Positions 47,879 through 57,203 of a stretch of 64,000 bases of DNA are shown in pieces (the stretch's first letter is position 1; the number at the start of each line of letters is the position of its first letter). The stretch comes from Flavobacterium nitrogenifigens. GTDB lineage: Bacteria > Bacteroidota > Bacteroidia > Flavobacteriales > Flavobacteriaceae. The DNA lies in NCBI RefSeq assembly GCF_003254565.1, contig NZ_QJRI01000182.1:372001-436000 (forward strand), read 5' to 3'. Both the position numbers and the translations under genes were made by a program. The notes beneath the pieces were generated by a model. It did no database searches. It saw only the letters and a program-made list of their open reading frames with translations, and was not told the origin of the DNA.

Positions 47879-48967
47879 ATGTTAACAATAATAGATAAAT
47901 ACATCTTAAAAAGATATCTGGGAACTTTCTCTGTCATGCTGCTTTTGTTTGCACCGATCGGAATTGTAATTGACGTTTCTGAAAAGGTGAATAAAATGCT
48001 TGAAAACAAGATTCCGTTTGGAGATATTGCTTTCTATTATTACAACTTTACAATCTACTTTATTAATTCGCTATTTCCGATATTTTTGTTCTTGTCGGTA
48101 ATCTGGTTCACATCAAAATTGGCCAATAATACAGAGATTATTGCTATTTTGAGTTCTGGAATTTCGTTTACACGTTTCTTACGTCCTTATATTATTGGTG
48201 CAACAATTGTTTCGATTTTTGTATTGCTTATGGGGTTTTTTATTGTTCCTGCAGCCAGCGAAGGCTACAATAATTTTAGGTATACTTATCTGAAAGGAAA
48301 TGGAAAAGAACTCATGCGTGGTGAAAATACCAATGTTTTTAGACAAATCAATGACCATGATTTTATATTTGTAAACAGCTTTAATGAAGAATCAAAAACA
48401 GCTTTCAATTTTTCTTTAGAACATTTCGAAAAAGAAAAACTGACTTATAAAATTACTGCAAGCCGTATTAAATGGGATCCTAAAAAAAAGATTTACGTTT
48501 TATATGATTATACAAAAAGAACAGTAGGAGAGTTGAACGACGTACTTGAAAAAGCTCCCGAAAAAAATGTTGCCTTCAAATTTGAATTGGCAGATTTAAC
48601 GCCAGTAGTGTATATTGCCGAAACATTGACTTTAGGAAAATTAATTGATTTTATTGAAAAAGAAAGAAAAAGAGGTTCAGGAAATATCAATACTTATTTG
48701 GTTGTTCTTTACAAAAAATACAGCATACCAGTTTCAGCATTTATTTTGACGATTATTGCGGTTTCGGTTTCTTCTATGAAACGCCGTGGCGGAATGGGAA
48801 TGAACCTTGCCATCGGAATTGCGATTGCGTTTTCATTTGTATTCTTTGATAAAATCTTTGGTACACTTGCCGAAAAATCTACATTCTCACCTTTATTAGC
48901 TGTCTGGTTCCCGAATATTGTTTTCGGAATACTAGCAGTTTACTTATTACGTAATGCGAAACGATAA
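47879..48967 (+). CDS. LptF/LptG family permease
   Basis: A 362-residue inner-membrane component of the lipopolysaccharide export ABC transporter. It has three N-terminal helices (MLTIIDKYILKRYLGTF; LFPIFLFLSVIWFTSKLANN, EIIAILSSGISFTRFLRP), a periplasmic domain, and three C-terminal helices (KYSIPVSAFILTIIAVSVSS, GMGMNLAIGIAIAF). The ATG at 47879 is chosen. Its end overlaps the transporter gene by 14 nt. Confidence 0.92.
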   Translation: MLTIIDKYILKRYLGTFSVMLLLFAPIGIVIDVSEKVNKMLENKIPFGDIAFYYYNFTIYFINSLFPIFLFLSVIWFTSKLANNTEIIAILSSGISFTRFLRPYIIGATIVSIFVLLMGFFIVPAASEGYNNFRYTYLKGNGKELMRGENTNVFRQINDHDFIFVNSFNEESKTAFNFSLEHFEKEKLTYKITASRIKWDPKKKIYVLYDYTKRTVGELNDVLEKAPEKNVAFKFELADLTPVVYIAETLTLGKLIDFIEKERKRGSGNINTYLVVLYKKYSIPVSAFILTIIAVSVSSMKRRGGMGMNLAIGIAIAFSFVFFDKIFGTLAEKSTFSPLLAVWFPNIVFGILAVYLLRNAKR

Positions 48968-49844
48968 TTTAAAAAGTTATTTAAATCTTCACTTAATTGT
49001 TTTTATCTGGGGTTTTACAGCCATTTTAGGCGCTTTAATTACCATTGATGCCGAAAATTTGGTTTGGTACAGAATGTTAATTGCGATGATTTTCCTAGGC
49101 GGATTTATTGCGTTTAAAAAACAGTCATTTCAAGTCCCGATAAAAGAATTTTTCAAATTGATTTTTGTCGGATTATTGATTGCGCTTCATTGGATTTTCT
49201 TTTTTAGGGCAATTCATGTTTCTAATGTTTCAATTACACTTTCCATATTTTCATTAGGAGCATTTTTTGCTTCTTTATTAGAACCGTTATTTTATGGAAG
49301 AAAAGTGCTTTGGTATGAAGTTCTCTTTGGACTTATAATTATAGCCGGTTTAGGGTTGATTCTTCAGGTAGAAATAAAATACCTCGAAGGCGTTTATTAT
49401 GCCTTAGCAGCAATTATTTTAGGTGTTTTATTTACTTTAATGAATGGAAAATTGATTTCAGATCACGAACCTTCAGTAATTACATTTTATGAATTTGGAG
49501 CGGGAGTTTTCTTTATTACAGTTTATTTTTTATTTCAAGGAAAATTTACAGCAGATTTTTTCCAAATGTCTTTAAATAACTGGGTTTTATTATTAGTTTT
49601 AGCTTCAATCTGTACAGCTTATGCCTTTACTGCTTCGGTAAAAGTAATGCAGAGATTGACGCCTTATACCGTAATGTTAACCACTAATTTAGAGCCAGTT
49701 TACGGAATAGTTTTGGCTTATTTTATATTAGGAGGAAAAGAAAAAATGAGTGTTGAGTTTTACATCGGAGCTGTTATAATCATCATAACAGTTATTCTAA
49801 ACGGTGTATTCAAGCATTATCAGAACAAGAAAGAAAACTTGTAA
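48954..49844 (+). CDS. EamA/DMT family transporter
   Basis: A 296-residue transporter with ten predicted helices in two EamA repeats (HLIVFIWGFTAILGALITID, and AAIILGVLFTLMNGKLISDH). The end of the second repeat has LTTNLEPVYGIVLAYFILG. Substrate unknown (metabolite export is usual). Overlaps the LptF/G gene by 14 nt. Confidence 0.9.
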   Translation: MRNDNLKSYLNLHLIVFIWGFTAILGALITIDAENLVWYRMLIAMIFLGGFIAFKKQSFQVPIKEFFKLIFVGLLIALHWIFFFRAIHVSNVSITLSIFSLGAFFASLLEPLFYGRKVLWYEVLFGLIIIAGLGLILQVEIKYLEGVYYALAAIILGVLFTLMNGKLISDHEPSVITFYEFGAGVFFITVYFLFQGKFTADFFQMSLNNWVLLLVLASICTAYAFTASVKVMQRLTPYTVMLTTNLEPVYGIVLAYFILGGKEKMSVEFYIGAVIIIITVILNGVFKHYQNKKENL

Positions 49845-49956
49845 TAGTTTCCTTATTATTAAAATGCATTTTTATACTTTAAATAACAATTAACTTCGCC
49901 AATGATATAATATTTTTATATTTGCGGTTCGATTTACAAACAAAATTCAAAAATCC

Positions 49957-50910
49957 ATGGAATATTTAGATTTTGAGCTTCCAATTAAAGAACTTGAAGA
50001 ACAGTTAGAAAAGTGCGTTATTATTGGAAAAGAATCTGACGTTGACGTAACGCCGACGTGCAAGGAAATCAACAAAAAATTAGTAGAGACTAAAAAAGAA
50101 ATATATAAAAACCTTACGGCTTGGCAGAGGGTACAATTGTCAAGACACCCAAATAGACCTTATACTTTAGACTACATTAGAGCAATCTGTGGAGATACTT
50201 TCTTAGAGCTTCACGGAGATAGAGGTTTTAAAGATGATAAAGCAATGGTTGGTGGTCTTGGTAAAATAAACGGACAGTCGTTTATGATTATCGGTCAGCA
50301 AAAAGGTTTTAATACAAAAACACGTCAATACCGTAATTTCGGTATGGCTAATCCAGAAGGATACCGTAAAGCTTTGCGTTTGATGAAAATGGCTGAGAAA
50401 TTCGGAGTTCCTGTTTTAACTTTAGTAGATACTCCAGGTGCATATCCAGGACTTGAAGCTGAAGAAAGAGGGCAAGGAGAAGCTATTGCTAGAAATATCT
50501 TTGAAATGGTTCGTTTGCAAGTGCCGATTATTACCGTTATTATTGGTGAAGGTGCTTCTGGTGGAGCTTTAGGGATTGGTGTTGGAGATAAGGTTTACAT
50601 GCTTGAAAATACGTGGTATTCTGTAATTTCTCCAGAATCTTGCTCTTCTATTTTATGGAAAAGCTGGGAGTATAAAGAGCGTGCAGCAGAAGCTTTAAAG
50701 CTGACTTCTTCTGATATGAAAAAACAAAAATTAGTTGATGATGTGATTCCAGAACCACTAGGTGGAGCGCACTACGACCGCGAAACAACTTTCAAAACGG
50801 TTGCAGAATACATCACTAAAGGATATAATGAATTGAAAGACTTATCAACAGCTGACTTAATTGCCCAAAGAATGGACAAATACAGTAATATGGGCGAGTA
50901 TAAAGAGTAA
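49957..50910 (+). CDS. accA: Acetyl-CoA carboxylase carboxyltransferase subunit alpha
   Basis: A 317-residue subunit producing malonyl-CoA with AccD. Conserved are [81 protein letters not shown] and [16 protein letters not shown]. The length matches the family (about 319). A TATATTTG -7-like box lies at 49917-49924. Confidence 0.97.
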   Translation: MEYLDFELPIKELEEQLEKCVIIGKESDVDVTPTCKEINKKLVETKKEIYKNLTAWQRVQLSRHPNRPYTLDYIRAICGDTFLELHGDRGFKDDKAMVGGLGKINGQSFMIIGQQKGFNTKTRQYRNFGMANPEGYRKALRLMKMAEKFGVPVLTLVDTPGAYPGLEAEERGQGEAIARNIFEMVRLQVPIITVIIGEGASGGALGIGVGDKVYMLENTWYSVISPESCSSILWKSWEYKERAAEALKLTSSDMKKQKLVDDVIPEPLGGAHYDRETTFKTVAEYITKGYNELKDLSTADLIAQRMDKYSNMGEYKE

Positions 50911-50928
50911 ATTCATAAAAAAAGACTT

Positions 50929-50960
50929 AAAATCCGAAGCCTTACAGTTTCGGATTTTTT
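50929..50960 (+). terminator. Terminator after accA
   Basis: AAAATCCGAA (50929-50938) pairs with TTCGGATTTT (50949-50958), followed by T's. Confidence 0.88.
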
Positions 50961-51050
50961 TTTGGTTATGAACAAATCAGAATTATTTATAAACAATTAT
51001 TAGTTATAACTAGATAGCAGATTTTTTTTAAATTTTGCTACTTTCGCTAT

Positions 51051-52595
51051 ATGGAAAATTTCAAAAACTTAAACCCTGTTAAGGTCGACAAAACCACAAT
51101 TATCAACTTAGAAAAAGGAAAGTTGCCACCGCAAGCTCTTGATTTGGAGGAGGCTGTACTTGGTGCGATGATGATTGATAAAAAAGGGGTAGATGATGTA
51201 ATTGATATTTTGCAGGCCGAAGCTTTTTACAAAGACGCACACAAACATATTTTTGAAGCGATTTTGCAACTTTTTACTGAAACTCAGCCAATCGATATCT
51301 TAACAGTTTCGACTCAGTTAAAGAAAAATGGAAAGTTGGATTTAGCGGGCGGAGATTTTTATTTGATTCAGCTTACGCAGAAAATTGCTTCTTCGGCGCA
51401 TATCGAATTTCACTCGCGTATCATTCTCCAAAAATTTATTCAAAGAAGTTTGATTAGAATTTCATCAGAAATTATTGAAGCATCATATGATGAAAGTGCA
51501 GACGTTTTTGATTTATTGGATCAAGCTGAATCTAAATTATACGAAGTTACACAAGGAAACATTAAGCGTAGTTCTGAAACCGCACAGAGTTTAGTTTTAC
51601 AAGCTAAAAAGAAAATTGAGGAGATTTCTAAAAAAGAAGGATTAAGTGGTGTAGAAACTGGTTTTCATAATTTGGATAAGCTAACGTCTGGATGGCAGCC
51701 TAGTGATTTAATTATTATCGCGGCCAGACCAGCGATGGGAAAGACAGCATTTGTACTTTCTATGGCCAGAAACATTGCTATTCAATATGGGCATGGGGTA
51801 GCTTTATTCTCTCTTGAGATGGCATCTGTTCAGTTAATTACAAGGCTTATCTCTTCTGAAACTGGATTGTCTTCAGAAAAATTGCGTACAGGTAAATTAG
51901 AAGCTCATGAATGGACCATGTTGAGTACTAAAGTAAAAGATTTAGAGAAAGCGCCTTTATTTATTGATGATACACCATCACTTTCTATTTTCGATTTAAG
52001 AGCAAAATGCCGTCGTTTAGCTTCGCAACATGGTATTAAAATTATCATTATAGATTATTTGCAGTTGATGACAGCGGGAGGAAATGCTAAAGGAGGAGGA
52101 AATCGTGAGCAGGAAATTTCGACAATTTCCCGAAACTTAAAGGCTTTAGCAAAAGAACTTAACGTTCCGGTTATTGCACTTTCTCAGTTGTCGCGTGCCG
52201 TTGAGACGCGTGGTTCTAGTAAAAGACCTTTACTTTCGGATCTTCGTGAATCTGGAGCAATTGAGCAGGATGCTGATATTGTTTCATTTTTGTACCGACC
52301 AGAATATTACAAAATTGAGGAATGGGATGATGAGGAGGCTTCGCCAACTGCTGGGCAGGCTGAAATTATGATCGCTAAACACCGTAATGGTGGTATTGAA
52401 AACATTCGTTTGAAATTTTTAGGTCACTTAGGAAAATTTGATAATCTTGATGAATTTTCAGGTAGCTATGATGATTTGCCTTCAAAAATGAATCATGATG
52501 ATAGTCCGTTTATTACTAATAATCTGCCTTCAGCTAATGAAGCCTTTGGAAGTAATTTAAATGATGACGATGATGATAGCGATGTTCCATTCTAG
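51051..52595 (+). CDS. dnaB: Replicative DNA helicase
   Basis: A 514-residue hexameric helicase. The N-terminal domain begins LPPQALDLEEAVLGAMMIDK; the RecA-like ATPase has Walker A AARPAMGKTAF (about 225-235), LFSLEMASVQLITRLISSE, Walker B IIIIDYLQLM and ISRNLKALAKELNVPVIALS with SDLRESGAIEQDADIV. The tail is acidic (NDDDDDSDVPF). Monocistronic with its own terminator. Confidence 0.97.
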   Translation: MENFKNLNPVKVDKTTIINLEKGKLPPQALDLEEAVLGAMMIDKKGVDDVIDILQAEAFYKDAHKHIFEAILQLFTETQPIDILTVSTQLKKNGKLDLAGGDFYLIQLTQKIASSAHIEFHSRIILQKFIQRSLIRISSEIIEASYDESADVFDLLDQAESKLYEVTQGNIKRSSETAQSLVLQAKKKIEEISKKEGLSGVETGFHNLDKLTSGWQPSDLIIIAARPAMGKTAFVLSMARNIAIQYGHGVALFSLEMASVQLITRLISSETGLSSEKLRTGKLEAHEWTMLSTKVKDLEKAPLFIDDTPSLSIFDLRAKCRRLASQHGIKIIIIDYLQLMTAGGNAKGGGNREQEISTISRNLKALAKELNVPVIALSQLSRAVETRGSSKRPLLSDLRESGAIEQDADIVSFLYRPEYYKIEEWDDEEASPTAGQAEIMIAKHRNGGIENIRLKFLGHLGKFDNLDEFSGSYDDLPSKMNHDDSPFITNNLPSANEAFGSNLNDDDDDSDVPF

Positions 52596-52604
52596 GAAAA
52601 AATC

Positions 52605-52632
52605 AAAAAGCCTTATTTTTAAGGCTTTTTTT
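52605..52632 (+). terminator. Terminator after dnaB
   Basis: AAAAAGCCTTA (52605-52615) pairs with TAAGGCTTTTT (52620-52630) with a 4-nt loop and T tail. Confidence 0.9.
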
Positions 52633-52736
52633 GTGTTTAATTGTTAATTTTCTAATAAAAATCAGTAGTTTAGCGAAACCAATTATAAACTATCAAAGTT
52701 TTTTTAAATTATTAACCAATAAACAAAATTTAAATT

Positions 52737-53087
52737 ATGAATGAAGAAACCTTTCCTGGACCTATTCAGATTTCAGTTGCTACTGCAAATGAATGGGAAA
52801 AGAGATATCATGATGATAACTCAATCGAAGACTCTAAGAACAAAGTAAAAGCTTTCTTAATACCAAGAGAAAGTTTGGAAAAAGTGTTAAAACTTGAGAC
52901 AGAGGCTGTTTGGGCATATTTAGGTATAAACGACCAAAAAGAAAAAACATTACTTTTTGTAGGTGCCGAATATGATAAAGAAGCTGAAAAATGGATTAAT
53001 GTCTACGGTATAGGTGAAGGAGCAGATGGTGAAGTAGGCGGTGGTGATGTGGTATATGATGGAATACGTCCTAGTCCACCGTATTAA
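52737..53087 (+). CDS. Small soluble protein of unknown function
   Basis: A 116-residue protein without signal or helix: ISVATANEWEKRYHDD, FLIPRESLEKVLKLETEAVW, TLLFVGAEYDKEAEKWINVY, and a glycine-rich C terminus (GEGADGEVGGGDVVYDGIRP). It is followed 25 nt later by a seven-helix membrane protein, possibly its partner. No family recognised. Confidence 0.7.
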   Translation: MNEETFPGPIQISVATANEWEKRYHDDNSIEDSKNKVKAFLIPRESLEKVLKLETEAVWAYLGINDQKEKTLLFVGAEYDKEAEKWINVYGIGEGADGEVGGGDVVYDGIRPSPPY

Positions 53088-53112
53088 TATAAAACATACA
53101 TCGCAAAATTAA

Positions 53113-53742
53113 ATGAATAATTTTTTAATATACGGCACTTATTTGGTTTTATTACTAAATTTAATAGCCTACTCATTTAGCTTTTTCCGAAAGGGGAAAG
53201 CTAATGTTTTTTTTGTCTCTTACTTAGCATTTTGTTGCCTAATGCAGTATTCAATGGAGTTGTTATATCAGTTAGGAATGACTAATTTAATCATTGTCAA
53301 TATTTATTTTATTGGACAGATGATACTATTAGGAATTTTTTACAACTCATTGATAAAAGTAAGAAGCCAAAAAATATTTATTAAAACCAGCTTAGCAATC
53401 GCATTATTAGTTTTAGCAATACAATTTTATAGGACTCCAAGCGAATTTCTTAAATTTAATTTGTTTGAAATTACTATAACAAATTTACTCATCGTTATTT
53501 TTGCTTTGTTTCATCTCTATAATATGCTCACAGGAGACAAGATATATTATTACACCAGTATAGGTTTAGTCTTCTATCTATTAGCAAGTACTGTATTTTA
53601 TTTAATTGGAAATCTTTCTATTGGATTAAGTGATGATTTGAAGCTCTTAACATGGATGATAAACAATTTCCTGATTCTGGGTTTGCAATTTTTTATTTTA
53701 TACGATTGGATAAAAAACTTCTCAAAAAAAACAGTTTTTTAG
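53113..53742 (+). CDS. Seven-helix membrane protein of unknown function
   Basis: A 209-residue protein with about seven hydrophobic helices (roughly 3-24, 33-51, 57-80, 88-105, 117-135, 140-165, 177-200) and very short loops. Topology resembles small 7TM sensor modules, but no conserved motif was identified. It precedes a kinase gene that itself lacks a large sensor domain; a terminator hairpin at 53891 lies between them. Confidence 0.7.
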   Translation: MNNFLIYGTYLVLLLNLIAYSFSFFRKGKANVFFVSYLAFCCLMQYSMELLYQLGMTNLIIVNIYFIGQMILLGIFYNSLIKVRSQKIFIKTSLAIALLVLAIQFYRTPSEFLKFNLFEITITNLLIVIFALFHLYNMLTGDKIYYYTSIGLVFYLLASTVFYLIGNLSIGLSDDLKLLTWMINNFLILGLQFFILYDWIKNFSKKTVF

Positions 53743-53890
53743 AATTGAATATTTATTAACCTTAATAAAACTTTACTTTGAAAAAATGTTTTTTTTAATA
53801 GTAATAGTTTTAGTTTCGTGTCAAAATCTAACGACTCGTAAAGATAAGATTAATTTAAGGGCAACTTTTTTATTAATAGAGTTAAAATTA

Positions 53891-53929
53891 ATCTCTATCA
53901 AAAATTTGTTTTTGATAGAGATCTTTTTT
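53891..53929 (+). terminator. Terminator between the 7TM and kinase genes
   Basis: ATCTCTATCAAAAA (53891-53904) and TTTTTGATAGAGAT (53909-53922) form a 14-bp perfect stem with a TTTG loop and a following T6. Confidence 0.9.
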
Positions 53930-54018
53930 GATAGCAATTTTGAAGAACTGATAACATTCAAAATAAATAATTATATCTTTGATTTTATGATCAATATTGA
54001 TTTATTTAAAATTATATA

Positions 54019-54813
54019 ATGATGAAGATTCATGCAATTTCGGAAAAAGAACTTGTCGCCATTATATTATACATTTCTCTTTTTTTTATAGTGGTTGCCG
54101 TAGTGTTAATCGTTTTCTTTTATTTCTCCAGAAAAAAAATAATTCAACAAGAGCTCGAAAAATTAGATTTAATATTACAATATCAAAAAGAGCAGCTTCA
54201 TGCCATAATTTTTACGCAGGAAGAGGAACGTAAGAGAATTGCGCAAGATTTACACGATGATATCAGTTCAAAATTAAATATAGTATCACTGAACACGCAT
54301 CTGCTTACAGCTCCTAATCTTACTGAAGCAGAAACTGCAGAAATTACAGAAAATATAATCGCTTTGACAACAAAGGCATTAGATAATTCTAGAAAAATTG
54401 CGCACAATTTGTTGCCACCAGTTTTTGAAAAATTTGGTTTAAATGCTGGTATCGAAGAATTATGTGAAGAATTTGAAAGTAGCAAATCGGTCAAAACGCA
54501 TTATAAAAATGAGATCGATTTTGACGAGAAAGATATAGACAGGCATTTGCATGTGTTTAGAATTTTGCAAGAACTTATGAATAATTCTATTCGCCACGGA
54601 AAAGCATCGCAAATATGGATTTCTTTTGCAAATAATGAAGGAATTAACACTTGTTATTATGAAGATAACGGGGTTGGCTTTGATAGTTCAAATGCCGAAA
54701 ATCAAAAAGGCTTGGGAATGAAGAATATTGATAGCCGTATATCATTTTTGGAAGGAACAATAGAAATTAACTCTGAAATTAATAAAGGTATTGTTGTAAA
54801 TTTTACTTTTTAG
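54019..54813 (+). CDS. Sensor histidine kinase, NarX/HisKA_3 type
   Basis: A 264-residue kinase with one N-terminal membrane helix (about 13-37) and no large sensor domain. The dimerisation/phosphoacceptor motif is ERKRIAQDLHDDISSKLNIV (His of LHDD). The ATPase domain has NNSIRHGKA (N box), YEDNGVGFD (G1) and GLGMKNIDSRI (G2). Start could be 54019 or 54022 (ATGATG). The LuxR-type response regulator gene lies 115 nt downstream. Confidence 0.93.
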   Translation: MMKIHAISEKELVAIILYISLFFIVVAVVLIVFFYFSRKKIIQQELEKLDLILQYQKEQLHAIIFTQEEERKRIAQDLHDDISSKLNIVSLNTHLLTAPNLTEAETAEITENIIALTTKALDNSRKIAHNLLPPVFEKFGLNAGIEELCEEFESSKSVKTHYKNEIDFDEKDIDRHLHVFRILQELMNNSIRHGKASQIWISFANNEGINTCYYEDNGVGFDSSNAENQKGLGMKNIDSRISFLEGTIEINSEINKGIVVNFTF

Positions 54814-54928
54814 GTAGAATTATGTGTTTTATTAAGGTTTTTAGTCAATAAAATGGGGTATGTAGACTTTTTCTAAATCATATTTTGTAATTTCGATAAA
54901 CCAAATTAAACGACCAAAAACAAATAAG

Positions 54929-55594
54929 ATGAATGCTGCTATAAAAATTGCCCTAGTAGACGACGAGATTTTGTTTCGAAAAGGAATTTCTTTTTTATTA
55001 CAGAGAGAAGAAAACATTGATGTTATTTTTGAAGCTTCAAATGGCGATGAACTTATTTCGGAATTAAATGAAAGCGAAATAAAGCCGGATATAATAATAA
55101 TGGACTTGAAGATGCCGGTCTTAAACGGAGTTGAAGCCACCAAAATTATTAAAAAACTCTTTCCCGATATTAAGATTATTGCATTGACCAGTTATGACAC
55201 CAAATCTTTCATTGCAAATATGATTCAAGTTGGTGCAGTAGCGTACTTAATAAAAAATACTACTCCAAAGGATCTAATTCATACCATTAACGAAGTAGCA
55301 AAAAAAGGTTTCTATTACAACGAAAATGTTTTAAAAACTATTCAAGAAACCATAGTTTCTCCTAAAAATGCAAGAGGAGGGTTAGAAACTAATTTTCTTT
55401 CTCCACGCGAAATCGAAATTCTACAGTTAATTTGCCAGCAGAAAACTACCGCAGAAATTGCAGAACATCTTTTTTTGAGCCCTCGAACTATAGAAGGGCA
55501 CAGAAATAATTTATTGCTTAAAACAGAATCGCGTAATATTGCTGGGTTGGTTGTTTATGCTATACAGAATGAATTGGCGGTTTTAACAATTTAA
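54929..55594 (+). CDS. NarL/LuxR family response regulator
   Basis: A 221-residue regulator. The receiver has acidic pocket ALVDDE, phospho-Asp in IIIMDLKMPVLNG (about 57), switch ALTSYD and lysine in YLIKNTTPKD. The C-terminal HTH is LSPREIEILQLICQQKTTAE followed by LFLSPRTIEGHRNNLLLK. It pairs with the preceding kinase. Confidence 0.95.
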   Translation: MNAAIKIALVDDEILFRKGISFLLQREENIDVIFEASNGDELISELNESEIKPDIIIMDLKMPVLNGVEATKIIKKLFPDIKIIALTSYDTKSFIANMIQVGAVAYLIKNTTPKDLIHTINEVAKKGFYYNENVLKTIQETIVSPKNARGGLETNFLSPREIEILQLICQQKTTAEIAEHLFLSPRTIEGHRNNLLLKTESRNIAGLVVYAIQNELAVLTI

Positions 55595-55597
55595 AAG

Positions 55598-55723
55598 TTA
55601 TGCTGTTAAAAACTGAATCGACAAAACATAGTATAATATGATTGTTATTACAAGAACACATAATCCTATTTTCTGAATCATATTCAAACCCTTTTGCTGG
55701 TTGTTACTTTCATTAAACTTCAT
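55598..55723 (-). CDS. 41-residue single-helix protein
   Basis: A small minus-strand frame from ATG 55723: hydrophilic N terminus (MKFNESNNQQKGLNMIQK) then one hydrophobic helix (IGLCVLVITIILYYVL) and stop at 55598. The topology fits small membrane proteins, but with 41 codons chance cannot be excluded. It lies tail-to-tail with the response regulator. Confidence 0.45.
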   Translation of the reverse strand: MKFNESNNQQKGLNMIQKIGLCVLVITIILYYVLSIQFLTA

Positions 55724-55942
55724 AGTGGCTATTTTTTTACAGCGATTAGTTTTGTGAACCTGGGATAGCAAATTTAGAGAGAAAATTCTATCAGAGTACA
55801 GGTGTTTTTACCTGTTTTTTTTATCGTCGATAATCTCTTTTTTTTCGCACTTTTCTTATTTAACATTCTATTGTGTCAGAAAAGGTTGTAGGCATTCTTT
55901 TTTTGTTGCTACCTTTTATATCTTTACTAAAATAATTTTCTG
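55724..55942. other. Spacer before the glutamine-amidotransferase-like gene
   Basis: No gene seen. The stretch holds T-rich runs (e.g. CAGGTGTTTTTACCTGTTTTTT, a short CAGGT/ACCTG hairpin at about 55799-55816) that may be a terminator or leader element. Confidence 0.4.
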
Positions 55943-57202
55943 ATGAATAAGAGTTTACTCTATATTTTTATACTAATAGCAACATTTAATGCTAGAGCTT
56001 CGTTTATCTTACTTCCGATGGACGAAACAACGCAGCAAAATCATTTAAAAGCATACGGAATTACTTATTGGTGTTTGAGTAGAGATTATAAAGCAAGTTG
56101 GCTTTTGAATTATCGCGGAGGTTCTTTTTTGCTTCCAGACGCGGATGAAATTAGAAAAGAATGTAAAATACGAGGAGTTAGTTTTGAAGTAATTTCCGAT
56201 AGTGAACAAGCTTCTATTTTAAATGAAATTTCGAGTCCTTCTCAAAATATGGAATCGGTGATTTTAGAAAAAGCTCCTAAAATAGCAGTTTATACTCCAA
56301 AAGGAAAGCAACCGTGGGATGATGCTGTGACTTTGGTTTTAACTTATGCCGAAATTCCGTTTACACCAATTTACGATGAAGAAGTTTTAAGCGACCAATT
56401 ATTAATGTATGATTGGCTCCATCTACATCATGAAGATTTTACGGGGCAATATGGAAAATTTTACGCAGCATATAAAAATACGCCCTGGTATATTGATCAA
56501 AAAAAGGATGCAGAAGCTTTGGCTGCAAAACTAGGATATGCAAAAGTATCTCAGGAAAAAGGAGCGGTCGCAAAAAAAATTAGAGATTTTGTAATTGGTG
56601 GTGGCTTTATGTTTGCGATGTGCTCAGCTACAGATAGTTTTGATATTGCACTTGCAGCAGACGGTGTAGATATCTGCGAAACAATGTTTGATGGAGACCC
56701 AAGTGAGTCTAACTATCAGTCAAAATTAAATTATAATAATTCTTTCGCTTTCAAGAATTTTACTCTAGAAAGAAGACCTGAAGTTTATGAATTTTCAGAT
56801 ATCGATATGACAACAAAAAGAAGGATATTGATGGAGAAAGATTACTTTACTTTAATGGAATTTTCTGCAAAATGGGATCCAATCCCGAGTATGTTATGCC
56901 AAAATCATACACAATTGGTAAAAGGTTTCATGGGGCAAACCACTTCGTTTGATACTTCATTAATAAAATCTAATATCTTGATCATGGGAACATGCGAGTT
57001 AAACGGTGAGTCAAGATATATTCATGGAGAAAAAGGAAAGGGTATGTTTACTTTTTTTGGCGGACATGATCCAGAAGACTTTCAGCATCAGGTTGGAGAT
57101 CCACCAACGGTTTTAGATTTACATCCTAATTCACCAGGATATAGATTGATTTTGAATAATGTGCTATTTCCAGCAGCTAGAAAAAAGAAGCTTAAAACTT
57201 AA
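55943..57202 (+). CDS. Secreted conserved protein (often labelled asparagine synthetase B)
   Basis: A 419-residue exported protein with signal peptide (about 1-19). It lacks the N-terminal Cys glutaminase and the ATP pyrophosphatase motif of true asparagine synthetases. Instead it shows class I glutamine-amidotransferase-like elements: IAVYTPKGKQPWDDAVTLVL, DFVIGGGFMFAMCSATDSFD and FTFFGGHDPEDFQHQVGDPP. It is conserved in Bacteroidota; activity unknown. Confidence 0.75.
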   Translation: MNKSLLYIFILIATFNARASFILLPMDETTQQNHLKAYGITYWCLSRDYKASWLLNYRGGSFLLPDADEIRKECKIRGVSFEVISDSEQASILNEISSPSQNMESVILEKAPKIAVYTPKGKQPWDDAVTLVLTYAEIPFTPIYDEEVLSDQLLMYDWLHLHHEDFTGQYGKFYAAYKNTPWYIDQKKDAEALAAKLGYAKVSQEKGAVAKKIRDFVIGGGFMFAMCSATDSFDIALAADGVDICETMFDGDPSESNYQSKLNYNNSFAFKNFTLERRPEVYEFSDIDMTTKRRILMEKDYFTLMEFSAKWDPIPSMLCQNHTQLVKGFMGQTTSFDTSLIKSNILIMGTCELNGESRYIHGEKGKGMFTFFGGHDPEDFQHQVGDPPTVLDLHPNSPGYRLILNNVLFPAARKKKLKT

Positions 57203-57203
57203 A

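Noticed and set aside
53786-54019. 77-codon frame starting like a small lipoprotein (FLIVIVLVSCQNL)
   Set aside because: The frame runs through the 14-bp intrinsic terminator at 53891-53922 and its second half is low-complexity; probably a remnant or chance frame.
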